Source of the DNA: Deltaproteobacteria bacterium
GTDB lineage: Bacteria; Desulfobacterota_B; Binatia; Binatales; Binataceae
Length of the DNA stretch: 13,519 nucleotides
NCBI GenBank assembly: GCA_021827465.1
Contig: JAKAVX010000018.1
Location: 1-13,519 of the forward strand
Direction of reading: 5' to 3'
In this document: positions 1-7,328 of the stretch, piece by piece
Layout of the letters: each line of letters opens with the position of its first letter
Numbering within the stretch: position 1 is the stretch's first letter
Program-made: the position numbers and the translations under genes
Notes under the pieces: model-generated
Told to the model about the DNA's origin: nothing
Seen by the model: the letters and a program-made list of their open reading frames with translations, nothing else
Databases searched by the model: none

Positions 1-808
1 CGAAGGGGACCCTATGGATCTCGCTGACCAGTTGCTCCTGGCGGCGCGATACGAACTTCGCGATTACCGCGCCGAATATCATCAGGCTCGCAACCGCTTC
101 GGCGACAGCAAGTATCCGCGCCATTCCTATCGGCAGCACGTCGCCGTATCCAATCGAGGTTGCGGTGACAAAGCTGAAGTAAACCGCCGTCGCGAGGCCC
201 TTGAGCGTGGCCGCGACCGCCGTGGAACGCTCGGTAAGCGCGGGCAGGCCGGCCAGCGCGGAAATCCAGTAGGCCACGCCGCTCAGCACGATCACGGCGA
301 GCCAGGCGAGAAACAGCTCCAGGGTGGAACGGCGATCGATAACGTCGAGTATGGCGTTTCCCCACTGGCCCGCGCGAAGCTCGGTCGTGCGCGACAGGAT
401 TGCGCGCGGGCGAGGCCCGGCCGGCGGCGCAGCCCGAGCTATGGCCGGCGCGACGCTCTCGATCGGGCCGCCCGAATCTTTCCAGTCGGCAAGCCCGCCG
501 TGATAGTGCCGGACGTTCGTGTAACCGAGTTCGCGAAGCAGGCGCACCGCCTGCTCGGCAGCGGGTCAGGTGAACTTTGCGCAGTAAACCGCCAGCTCCG
601 CCTGCGGATTTGGGATCAGATCGCGCGCCCGCTCGCGCACTTCGGCAACGGGCAGGCTCAGAGCCCCCGCAATATGCGCGGCCTCGTAGGAATCGCGCGG
701 GAGAACGTCCACGATAACCAGCGAGGAATCGCCGAGCCGGCGCATCAATTCGTCGCGCGAGATATCCGGGAACTCAGTTTGCTTGCCCGCGAGCGATACT
801 TCCGCCAT
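1..808 (-). CDS. Candidate selenoprotein: rhodanese domain fused to a two-TM potassium channel, in-frame TGA read as Sec; C-terminus beyond window
   Basis: One minus-strand frame runs from ATG 806-808 (TTG 815-817 is an alternative start) to the window edge with a single stop, TGA at 566-568. Residues 1-110 are a rhodanese domain: VDVLPRDSY and AHIAGALSLP, active-site loop VYCAKFT (Cys76), then the TGA at codon 81, then PAAEQAVRLL, LGYTNV and HYHGGLADW. Relatives of this type, as I recall them, read YCxxxxCPAS, so the TGA replaces a Cys. Residues ~165-186 form TM1, 205-223 a pore helix and filter (TATSIGYGD, filter SIGYG 218-222), and 229-253 TM2, which is Ion_trans_2 architecture. Inference: Sec81 and Cys76 form a redox or sulfur-transfer pair in a cytosolic domain that may gate or sense for a K+ channel. 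No strong ribosome-binding site is visible. Alternatives are a nonsense mutation, a sequencing error, or translation ending at the TGA; the intact downstream frame argues against decay. Confidence 0.75.
537..555 (-). promoter_or_regulatory. SECIS-like stem-loop just after the in-frame TGA
   Basis: On the minus strand, 17 nt after the TGA comes a loop GGTGC (548-544), closed by a perfect 7-bp stem AGCAGGC (555-549) with GCCTGCT (543-537) and an outer G-U pair. Bacterial SECIS elements lie inside the coding region with the apical loop roughly 16-37 nt after the UGA and at least one G in the first two loop positions. Here the loop opens with GG at +18 and +19. The E. coli fdhF element, from memory, has loop GGUCU at almost the same distance. 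SelB would bind here. GC-rich coding sequence forms hairpins easily, so the fold alone is not proof. Confidence 0.6.
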
Positions 809-953
809 CGCCCGCAAGTTTAATCGTATGCCTCGGCAACGGGAATCAGTTTTTCGCGCCGGCGCCCAGTACCGCGCGGCACGGGCGATCTGATAGCGCG
901 CGCCCGGATGCGCAGGCCTGCAATGCGAAGGCGCTGGAAGGCGAGGCCGGCCC

Positions 954-962
954 TGCTAGTAT
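954..962 (+). promoter_or_regulatory. Possible extended -10 promoter for the HAD hydrolase gene
   Basis: TGC followed by TAGTAT fits an extended -10 element (TGn then the hexamer). A weak -35 (CTGGAA, 934-939) lies 17 bp upstream. It is placed about 48 bp before the hydrolase ATG, in the intergenic region between two divergent genes. The -35 match is poor, so this is tentative. Confidence 0.35.
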
Positions 963-1009
963 ACGAACTTGCCTGCCTCGGCGCGCACGGAGGTCGAACG
1001 GGACGGCGA

Positions 1010-1699
1010 ATGGCACCATCGGCAAAGCACAAAAGCCCCGTGGTTTTCCTGCTCGACGTCGATAACACGCTGCTCGACAACGACAGGGTGACCGACGATC
1101 TGAAGCGCCATCTGATAGTGAAGGTTGGCCCGGAGCGCCAGGAACGCTACTGGTCGATCTTCGAGGATTTGCGCAAGGAACTCGGCTACGCGGATTACCT
1201 TGGCGCTCTCCAGCGTTACCGGGTCGAGCATCAGCACGAAGCGCACCTTACCGAGGTCTCGTCGTTTCTAATCGATTACCCGTTCGCCAACCGGATCTAC
1301 CCCGGCTCCCTCGACACTATCGAGCATCTGTCGAAGCTCGGACCGACGGTCATCCTTTCCGACGGCGACGTCGTCTTCCAACCGCGCAAGGTCTGGCGCT
1401 CGGGATTGTTCGAAGCAGTCGAGGGCCGGGTGCTGATCTACATCCACAAGGAGCAGGAACTGGGCGAGGTCGAACGGCTCTACCCGGCGGATCGTTACGT
1501 GCTTATCGACGACAAGATCCGGATCCTGACCGCGGTGAAGAAGATCTGGGGCGATCGCGTGACTACGGTCTTTCCGCGCCAGGGCCATTACGCGCACGCC
1601 GACGACGTGGCGAGCTATCCGCCCGCCGACCTCACGATCGAGCGTATCGGCGAGCTAATCGACCGCGACCCGCGCACCCTGTTCGCGCGTGCGGGCTGA
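1010..1699 (+). CDS. HAD-superfamily hydrolase
   Basis: A 229-residue soluble protein with the HAD motifs in order: motif I LLDVDNTLLD with nucleophile Asp16 and Asp18, motif II ILSDGD with Ser117, Lys147 in IHKEQ as the probable motif III lysine, and motif IV LIDDKIRIL with Asp167/Asp168 for Mg2+. A helical cap lies between motifs I and II (about 24-95), as in phosphoglycolate-phosphatase-like members. These residues predict a Mg-dependent phosphatase or related phosphotransfer enzyme; the substrate cannot be told. ATG 1010 is preferred because it starts just before motif I and has GGAGGT and GGACGG upstream. An in-frame extension to 908 is possible but gives basic low-complexity sequence. 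The gene stands alone, divergent from the selenoprotein candidate and convergent with gluconokinase. Confidence 0.85.
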   Translation: MAPSAKHKSPVVFLLDVDNTLLDNDRVTDDLKRHLIVKVGPERQERYWSIFEDLRKELGYADYLGALQRYRVEHQHEAHLTEVSSFLIDYPFANRIYPGSLDTIEHLSKLGPTVILSDGDVVFQPRKVWRSGLFEAVEGRVLIYIHKEQELGEVERLYPADRYVLIDDKIRILTAVKKIWGDRVTTVFPRQGHYAHADDVASYPPADLTIERIGELIDRDPRTLFARAG

Positions 1700-1784
1700 A
1701 CCGATTCGCGCCGCGAGGAGCAGCATCGCAAATCCGAGCAAAAGGATTTCGAAGGGACAAGCCTTTATATCTCGCACCACGGGA

Positions 1785-2270
1785 TCACATCCCGAGCTTG
1801 TTTCGAATTTCGGCCGCGATTTCCTCCGGGCTCGCGGCGATATCAACGGTTGTCGCATCGCGCGGCTCTTCCAGCGCGTCGAACTGGCTCTGCAACAGCT
1901 CCTCGCTCATGAAATGGCCGCTTCGCGCGGCCATCCGCCTCGCGATCAGGGCCATGTCACCGCGCAGGTAGATGAATTTGACCGCCGCGGGATCGACGAC
2001 CAGCAGATCACGGTACGATTGCTTTAGGGCGGAGCACGCGATCACCGCTGAAATGCCCTCGGCGAGACATCGCTCGACGAGCGTGCGAACCGCCGCCAGC
2101 CACGGCCGGCGATCTTCGTCGCTGAGCGGGATTGCGTGGCTCATCTTTCGCTTGTTGGCGTCCGGATGCAGGTCGTCGGCGTCGTAAAAGCGCCATCCCA
2201 GTTGCCGCGCCAGCGTCTGGCCGACCGTGCTTTTGCCCGCGCCCGACACCCCCATCAGAATTACGACCAT
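1785..2270 (-). CDS. gntK: Gluconokinase, GntK/IdnK family
   Basis: A 161-residue kinase of usual family length. The Walker A loop GVSGAGKST is at residues 7-15, followed by YDADDLHP, the MSHAIPLSDEDRRPWL stretch, ACSALKQSYRDLL, and the typical late segment GHFMSEELLQSQFDALEEP. This combination is diagnostic of the thermoresistant-type gluconokinase, which phosphorylates D-gluconate with ATP to 6-phosphogluconate in the cytosol, feeding the pentose phosphate or Entner-Doudoroff route. The ATG begins directly at the P-loop strand (MVVILMG) and has a GGGGA ribosome-binding site 7 nt upstream. No gluconate transporter or dehydrogenase is adjacent. Its upstream region has repeated GATATCCG octamers around a probable -10, suggesting repressor control. 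Its 3' end faces the HAD hydrolase across 85 bp. Confidence 0.93.
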   Translation of the reverse strand: MVVILMGVSGAGKSTVGQTLARQLGWRFYDADDLHPDANKRKMSHAIPLSDEDRRPWLAAVRTLVERCLAEGISAVIACSALKQSYRDLLVVDPAAVKFIYLRGDMALIARRMAARSGHFMSEELLQSQFDALEEPRDATTVDIAASPEEIAAEIRNKLGM

Positions 2271-2286
2271 GACGGCGTCCCCGCTT

Positions 2287-2355
2287 CGGCCGATATCCGG
2301 CCGCGACGCGATATCCGCGCTAATATAAGAGCCGGCGTCGCAAGCGGATATCGCG
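2287..2355 (-). promoter_or_regulatory. Repeated-octamer operator region and possible promoter of gluconokinase
   Basis: Three copies of GATATCCG lie within 61 bp upstream of gluconokinase: 2292-2299, 2310-2317 (18 bp from the first, same orientation) and 2345-2352 (inverted). The second and third copies sit in perfect 12-bp inverted arms, CGCGATATCCGC (2307-2318) and GCGGATATCGCG (2344-2355). These arms flank a TATATT -10-like hexamer on the minus strand (2327-2322). The first copy is inside its own hairpin with CGGCCG arms (2287-2292 and 2298-2303). Arms on both sides of a -10 fit a repressor operator; the regulator is not in the window. No good -35 was found. Confidence 0.45.
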
Positions 2356-2361
2356 CGATAG

Positions 2362-2383
2362 AGAAAAACCCGTTCGGCGGGTT
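2362..2383 (-). terminator. Intrinsic terminator of the second rhodanese gene
   Basis: Minus-strand hairpin AACCCG (2383-2378), loop CCGAA, CGGGTT (2372-2367), followed directly by TTT and CTC. It lies 48 bp after the rhodanese stop. The stem is short (6 bp) but the U-run is well placed. Confidence 0.55.
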
Positions 2384-2430
2384 GGGGGATTCACGCGTGG
2401 CGTCCGCGCGCGAGCGAAGGCAAGGCCGCG

Positions 2431-2838
2431 TCAGGCCTTCTTCTCGACTGTCTCGACCGGGCCGTCCGCGTCCTTCCACGCCTTGAATCCACCCTCGATA
2501 TGGCAGACCGGCTCCAGCCCCATGCGCTGAACCTGCTGCGTCGCGAGCGCCGAACGGAGGCCGCCCGCGCAGAAAAAGACAAAGCGCTTGCCGGAGCCGA
2601 AAATCTCCTTGTAGTAGGGGCTGGCCGGATCGACCCAGAATTCCAGCATCCCGCGCGGCGCATGAAACGCACCGGGAATCCGTCCGTCACGCGCGAGTTC
2701 GCGAACATCGCGAAGGTCCACGAGCACGACGTTGGGATCGTCGCGCAACTGAATCGCCTGCTGCGCGCTTACCGCCTCGATTTCCGCATTCGCTTCCGCG
2801 ACAAGGTCGAAAATGGTCTTCTTGAGTTTGAGCGCCAT
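2431..2838 (-). CDS. Rhodanese-like sulfurtransferase (ordinary Cys form)
   Basis: A 135-residue protein with one rhodanese domain. It has a helical N-terminal lead (residues 1-30), then VVLVDLRDVREL, GRIPGAFHAPRG, the active-site loop FFCAGGLRS with Cys90 and Arg95 (canonical CxxxxR), and the C-terminal HIEGGFKAWKDADGPVE. Members carry a persulfide on the loop cysteine and transfer sulfane sulfur to thiol acceptors or cyanide; the acceptor here is unknown. There is no signal peptide, so it should be cytosolic. It has its own promoter (2925-2952) and terminator (2362-2383) and so is a single-gene unit. Unlike the rhodanese at the left edge, its loop has no second cysteine, stop codon or fused channel. 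Confidence 0.9.
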   Translation of the reverse strand: MALKLKKTIFDLVAEANAEIEAVSAQQAIQLRDDPNVVLVDLRDVRELARDGRIPGAFHAPRGMLEFWVDPASPYYKEIFGSGKRFVFFCAGGLRSALATQQVQRMGLEPVCHIEGGFKAWKDADGPVETVEKKA

Positions 2839-2924
2839 CCTGTTTCACCGCCGTTTGCGCCACAGCGGACCGGTTCAGGGACCTGGCCTGAAATCGCTCG
2901 GCGCGCACGGCCTTCTTTCCGCCC

Positions 2925-2959
2925 TTTATACCGGCGCGCGCGTTCATCGCAAACGCGCG
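2925..2959 (-). promoter_or_regulatory. Promoter of the second rhodanese gene with a dyad over the -35
   Basis: On the minus strand TTGCGA (2952-2947), a 16-bp spacer and TATAAA (2930-2925) form a good sigma70-type promoter, predicting a leader of about 80 nt. An 8-bp inverted repeat, CGCGCGTT (2937-2944) and AACGCGCG (2952-2959) with a 7-bp spacer, overlaps the spacer and -35 and could be an operator. The local CG-richness weakens that second claim. Confidence 0.55.
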
Positions 2960-3033
2960 TTGTCCGTGGCGCGGCGAATGTCGTAGCGTGCGGCGGGAGC
3001 CCGTAACGGCCGCAATGATGGGAGGAATCTCGG

Positions 3034-3384
3034 ATGGACACGGAATCGGCGTCGGACAACTGCATCGTGGCGACCACGGATGATCTGCCCGGTTACGAGG
3101 TGACGCAGGTGATCGGCGAGGTCTTCGGCCTTGTCGTTCGCGCGCGCAATGTCTTCTCGAACTTCTCGGCGGGGCTGCGTACGGTCTTCGGCGGCGAGGT
3201 TGCGGGATACACGAAGTTGCTCGCCGACAGCCGCAACCAGGCGATTGAGCGTCTCAGGCTTGCGGCGATGGAGCGGGGCGGCAACGCGGTGCTCGCGATG
3301 CGGTTCGACTGCAACGAGATTGCCAACCTGATGAGCGAGATTGCCGCGTACGGGACGGCGGTTATCGTGCGCAAGACCCGTTAG
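3034..3384 (+). CDS. YbjQ / UPF0145 family protein (putative heavy-metal-binding domain)
   Basis: A 116-residue protein that matches the small YbjQ-type family. It opens with a strand (CIVATTDDLPGYEV), then VIGEVFGLVVRARN, a central loop with GGEVAGYTKLL, the helix SRNQAIERLRLAAMERGGNAVLAMRF, and a closing strand YGTAVIV. Structures of the family, as I recall, are ring-forming pentamers; it is often annotated as heavy-metal binding, but no biochemical role is firmly established. There is no signal peptide or membrane segment. A strong GGAGG ribosome-binding site (3021-3025) lies 8 nt before the ATG, fixing the start. It is divergent from the second rhodanese and convergent with the MerR-glutaredoxin unit. 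Confidence 0.85.
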   Translation: MDTESASDNCIVATTDDLPGYEVTQVIGEVFGLVVRARNVFSNFSAGLRTVFGGEVAGYTKLLADSRNQAIERLRLAAMERGGNAVLAMRFDCNEIANLMSEIAAYGTAVIVRKTR

Positions 3385-3448
3385 GCCGGACCCGCGCGGG
3401 CGATTCAGCAAAACGCGCGGCTATCCGCACGCGCCGACATCGGACGAG

Positions 3449-3676
3449 TCAGAGTCCCAGCAATTTGCGCATCTTCGAGGCGCTGAAGCCGACCATCGTT
3501 TCGTCGCCGACGCGAATCACCGGGACGGCGCGAAAGCCGAGGTTTAGCAACTCGTCGCGTGCGCTCGGGTCGCTCGCGATACTCCTTTCCACGAAGCGGA
3601 CATTGTGGCGCGAGAAAAAGTCTTTCGCCTGGGCGCACGCGGGGCATCCGGTGTTCGTATAGATGATCACTTCCAT
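3449..3676 (-). CDS. Glutaredoxin-like thiol oxidoreductase (NrdH/Grx type)
   Basis: A 75-residue thioredoxin-fold protein. It has strand MEVIIYTN, active site CPAC (Cys11, Cys14), helix AKDFFSRHN, strand VRFVERSI, the cis-proline segment RAVPVI (Pro52), and the late GF of MVGFSASK, which usually lies near the glutathione or substrate groove. It would reduce disulfides or deliver thiols in the cytosol. Length fits the small NrdH/Grx-like group; there is no neighbouring ribonucleotide reductase to support NrdH itself. ATG 3676 is chosen because an AGGGAG ribosome-binding site lies 7 nt upstream and the domain starts at once; upstream in-frame sequence is arginine-rich noise. It follows the MerR gene by 43 nt on the same strand and is probably co-transcribed and metal-induced. 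Confidence 0.9.
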   Translation of the reverse strand: MEVIIYTNTGCPACAQAKDFFSRHNVRFVERSIASDPSARDELLNLGFRAVPVIRVGDETMVGFSASKMRKLLGL

Positions 3677-3719
3677 GAGGCATCTCCCTCGACGACGGCG
3701 GCCGACCCGCGGACCCGAT

Positions 3720-4151
3720 TCAGCGGCGTAGCGTGGCGTTCGAAGCCGCCTTGCGCCGACGCCCAGAGCGGCATCGCGCGCACGAGCCCGAGCACGAGCC
3801 GCCGCAATCACACTCGCAGTCCGAGATAATCTTCTCGAGCGTTCGGCGGAGCCGATGGAGACGGCGGATACTCTCGCGTATTTCGGCGAGCTTCGCTTCG
3901 GCCTTTCGGGTGACCGGTCCGCACTCGCGGGTCGAGGTCACGCCGAGCGAGAGCAATTCGCCTATTTCCCGGAGCGAGAATCCGAGCGCCTTCGCATCAC
4001 GAATGAAGCCGAGGCGCTCGACCGCGTCCTCGGAGTAATCCCGATAGCCGGTAAGGCTCCGCTTCGGCCGCGCGATAAGGCCGCGGCGCTCGTAAAAGCG
4101 CAGAGTATCCACGCTCACGCCGGCCCGCGCTGCGACACGACCAATCGTCAT
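3720..4151 (-). CDS. MerR-family metal-responsive regulator with cysteine-rich tail
   Basis: A 143-residue MerR-type activator. The winged helix-turn-helix is MTIGRVAARAGVSVDTLRFY with ERRGLI and LTGYRDYS (residues 1-45), then the second helix pair (46-75) and a long dimer helix (78-110). Cys77 before the helix and Cys112 after it are 35 apart, the same spacing as the metal ligands of MerR and CadR as I recall them. Further cysteines at 114, 116, 120, 124 and 127 make a dense tail (CECDCGGSCSGSCARC). This predicts sensing of a soft metal such as Cd, Pb, Hg or Zn; which one is unknown. The layout does not match the SoxR iron-sulfur motif. It is first in a unit with the glutaredoxin, under its own dyad promoter. 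The -10 ends only 9 nt before the ATG and no ribosome-binding site is seen, so the mRNA may be leaderless. Confidence 0.9.
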   Translation of the reverse strand: MTIGRVAARAGVSVDTLRFYERRGLIARPKRSLTGYRDYSEDAVERLGFIRDAKALGFSLREIGELLSLGVTSTRECGPVTRKAEAKLAEIRESIRRLHRLRRTLEKIISDCECDCGGSCSGSCARCRSGRRRKAASNATLRR

Positions 4152-4160
4152 TTGAACAGC

Positions 4161-4193
4161 AGGATAGACCCTTGACCTTGGTCCAGAGTCAAG
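4161..4193 (-). promoter_or_regulatory. MerR-type promoter and operator with 20-bp spacer
   Basis: Minus-strand TTGACT (4192-4187) and TATCCT (4166-4161) are separated by 20 bp, the over-long spacing typical of promoters that MerR activators untwist. An imperfect dyad lies between and over the -35: CTTGACTCTGG paired with CCAAGGTCAAG (4193-4171; 9 of 11 positions symmetric). It faces the regulator gene itself, with no divergent target, so it should autoregulate the regulator-glutaredoxin unit. Confidence 0.75.
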
Positions 4194-4247
4194 CGCATCG
4201 TGCGGGGCCCCGCGATTTTTCCCGCACGCGGAAAATTCGCTCAAGGC

Positions 4248-4283
4248 AGCGCCGGAGCCGCGAGGGCCGCGGCATCCGGCGCT
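4248..4283 (-). terminator. Long hairpin after the methylmalonyl-CoA mutase operon
   Basis: Arms AGCGCCGGA plus GCCGCG (4248-4262) and CGCGGC plus TCCGGCGCT (4268-4283) form 15 base pairs with one bulged A (4274) and a 5-nt loop. It lies 17 bp beyond the nitroreductase stop. There is no immediate U-run (only AATTTT about 11 nt later), so it may be a transcript-end stabilising hairpin or a weak terminator rather than a classic intrinsic terminator. Confidence 0.5.
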
Positions 4284-4300
4284 GTCGGTGTGTGTATCGG

Positions 4301-5107
4301 TTACTCGGGCAGGCCGAAGCTCCGGGCGAGCGCCTTTATCTCTTCCCTGCGCCACGGCAGCGGTGCGGGCCGCTGGACCATCCCGGCGGCTTTCAGATGC
4401 TCGGTCACCTTGGCGTCTTCCTTGAAGGGCTTGCCGTACTCGCCTTCGAAATAGATCTCTTCCATCGGTGGGCGCGGACGCTGTCCGCCGGCTTCCCACG
4501 ACTCGGCAGGATATCCAACCAGCAGGACCCACAGCGGCACCCAATGGTCGGGCGGCTTGAGCGCGGCCTTGATCGGCGCCGGCATGAAGGCCGAGAGACA
4601 GACGCCCAATCCTTCGTCGACCGCGGCGAGCATCGCCTGGCAGGTCGCGATTCCCGCATCGGCGGCGACTCCGGCGATCGGCGGCGCGCCACCCGGCCGG
4701 CTCGCGGTCATCGGGTTCTCGGAGGCGGGCTTCAGGATATTCGGCCACACGAACTCGTCGACGAACTTGTGGCTCCATCCATGCGTTGCGTTGAGCGCGC
4801 CAACGTCAACCAGCTTCTTCAGGCGGTCCTGCGCGCCGCGAAACGCGGTCGGATCGCAATATATGTAGATATGAACCGGAGCGAGCTCGATATTGAGGGC
4901 GGAGACCGGCGTCTTCATCGCCTCGAGCGTCTCGCGCGAAAGCTGGTCGCGGAACACCACGATCGCGCGCATGAACGTGGCGTTGACCGCGCACGAAGCG
5001 CGGCGCGCGGCTTCCAGCATAGTCTGGATTTTCTCGCGCTCGACCGGACGCCACGATTGGAAGTACCGAATCGTACGCCGTCGACCTACGACTTCTTTGA
5101 ATTCCAT
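4301..5107 (-). CDS. Nitroreductase-family FMN-dependent oxidoreductase
   Basis: A 268-residue protein that opens with the family signature MEFKEVVGRRRTIRYF (FMN phosphate-binding arginines at 9-11 and 14), then LEAARRASCAVNATF and IVVF. The middle has DAGIATCQAMLAAVDEGLGVCLSAF (residues ~150-175), the usual dimer-interface helix and glycine-rich FMN contact, and WVLLVGYPAES follows. Such enzymes move hydride from NAD(P)H through FMN to nitro compounds, quinones, enones or flavin-like acceptors; the substrate is not predictable. It is longer than the ~200-residue minimal family, with an insert (~115-145) and a charged C-terminal tail. AGGAGAGG lies 3 nt before ATG 5107. It is last in the acyl-CoA mutase operon, 40 nt after the B12 subunit, so a role in acyl-CoA or cofactor redox chemistry is possible but unproven. 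Confidence 0.85.
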   Translation of the reverse strand: MEFKEVVGRRRTIRYFQSWRPVEREKIQTMLEAARRASCAVNATFMRAIVVFRDQLSRETLEAMKTPVSALNIELAPVHIYIYCDPTAFRGAQDRLKKLVDVGALNATHGWSHKFVDEFVWPNILKPASENPMTASRPGGAPPIAGVAADAGIATCQAMLAAVDEGLGVCLSAFMPAPIKAALKPPDHWVPLWVLLVGYPAESWEAGGQRPRPPMEEIYFEGEYGKPFKEDAKVTEHLKAAGMVQRPAPLPWRREEIKALARSFGLPE

Positions 5108-5147
5108 AAACCTCTCCTTGTCGAATCGCGCGTGGTTCGCGCGTCAA

Positions 5148-5573
5148 TTACCCGTTATGCGCCGCCGCGCGTTTCGCTTCGACCGCGGCGCGCACCTCGC
5201 CCGCGATAGCGCTTAGCGGCGTGCCGGTGGGAAACACTTTGGAGACCCCGAGTTCGAGCAGCGCCGGGATGTCTCGTTCGGGAACGGTTCCGCCCACCAG
5301 CACGGCGATTTCCTTCGCGCGCTCGCACAGTCCGGCCATCAACTGCTCGGTGAGCGGGCGATGGGCTCCCGACAGGATGCTCAGCCCGATCGCGTCAACG
5401 TCCTCCTGGAGCGCGATCGCGATGATGTTCTCGACGCTCTGGCGAAGCCCGGTGTAGATGACTTCCATTCCAGCGTCTCGCAGCGCGTAGGCGATAACCT
5501 TTGCGCCCCGGTCATGGCCGTCGAGGCCGGGCTTGGCAATCAATATTCGAATCTTATCGTGCTGCGTCGCCAC
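5148..5573 (-). CDS. Methylmalonyl-CoA mutase, B12-binding small subunit
   Basis: A 141-residue cobalamin-binding domain. The motif GLDGHDRG (DxHxxG) supplies the lower axial ligand His20; GLSILSGAH and VLVGGTVPERD are the two later stretches that line the nucleotide tail of B12. It binds adenosylcobalamin and completes the mutase encoded just upstream, which interconverts methylmalonyl-CoA and succinyl-CoA. Length equals that of stand-alone small subunits of two-protein mutases. The start is GTG 5571-5573, with an AAGGA ribosome-binding site about 5 nt upstream. It lies 20 nt downstream of the large subunit, so the two should be made together. Confidence 0.94.
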   Translation of the reverse strand: MATQHDKIRILIAKPGLDGHDRGAKVIAYALRDAGMEVIYTGLRQSVENIIAIALQEDVDAIGLSILSGAHRPLTEQLMAGLCERAKEIAVLVGGTVPERDIPALLELGVSKVFPTGTPLSAIAGEVRAAVEAKRAAAHNG

Positions 5574-5593
5574 GAGTTCCTTTCTCCGGATTC

Positions 5594-7300
<1,707 letters not shown>

Positions 7301-7328
7301 GTTTCTCTCCGGCTCGCGCGCCGGGCGG

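Noticed and set aside
566..817. A stand-alone 83-residue half-rhodanese ending at the TGA
   Set aside because: It would stop just after the catalytic cysteine and lack the essential C-terminal part of the fold, which is present in the same frame directly after the TGA.
14..823. Open plus-strand frame over the left-edge gene
   Set aside because: Shadow of the minus-strand rhodanese-channel gene; composition is Arg-rich with no domain.
1700..1784. Possible small RNA or hydrophobic mini-protein between the hydrolase and gluconokinase
   Set aside because: No cloverleaf, stable hairpin with U-run or ribosome-binding site was found; a short minus-strand hydrophobic frame here merely overlaps both gene ends.
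4152..4778. Upstream extension of the MerR frame to a 352-residue protein
   Set aside because: The extension overlaps nitroreductase out of frame and crosses the MerR promoter; MerR proteins begin at the chosen ATG (MTIGRVAARAG).
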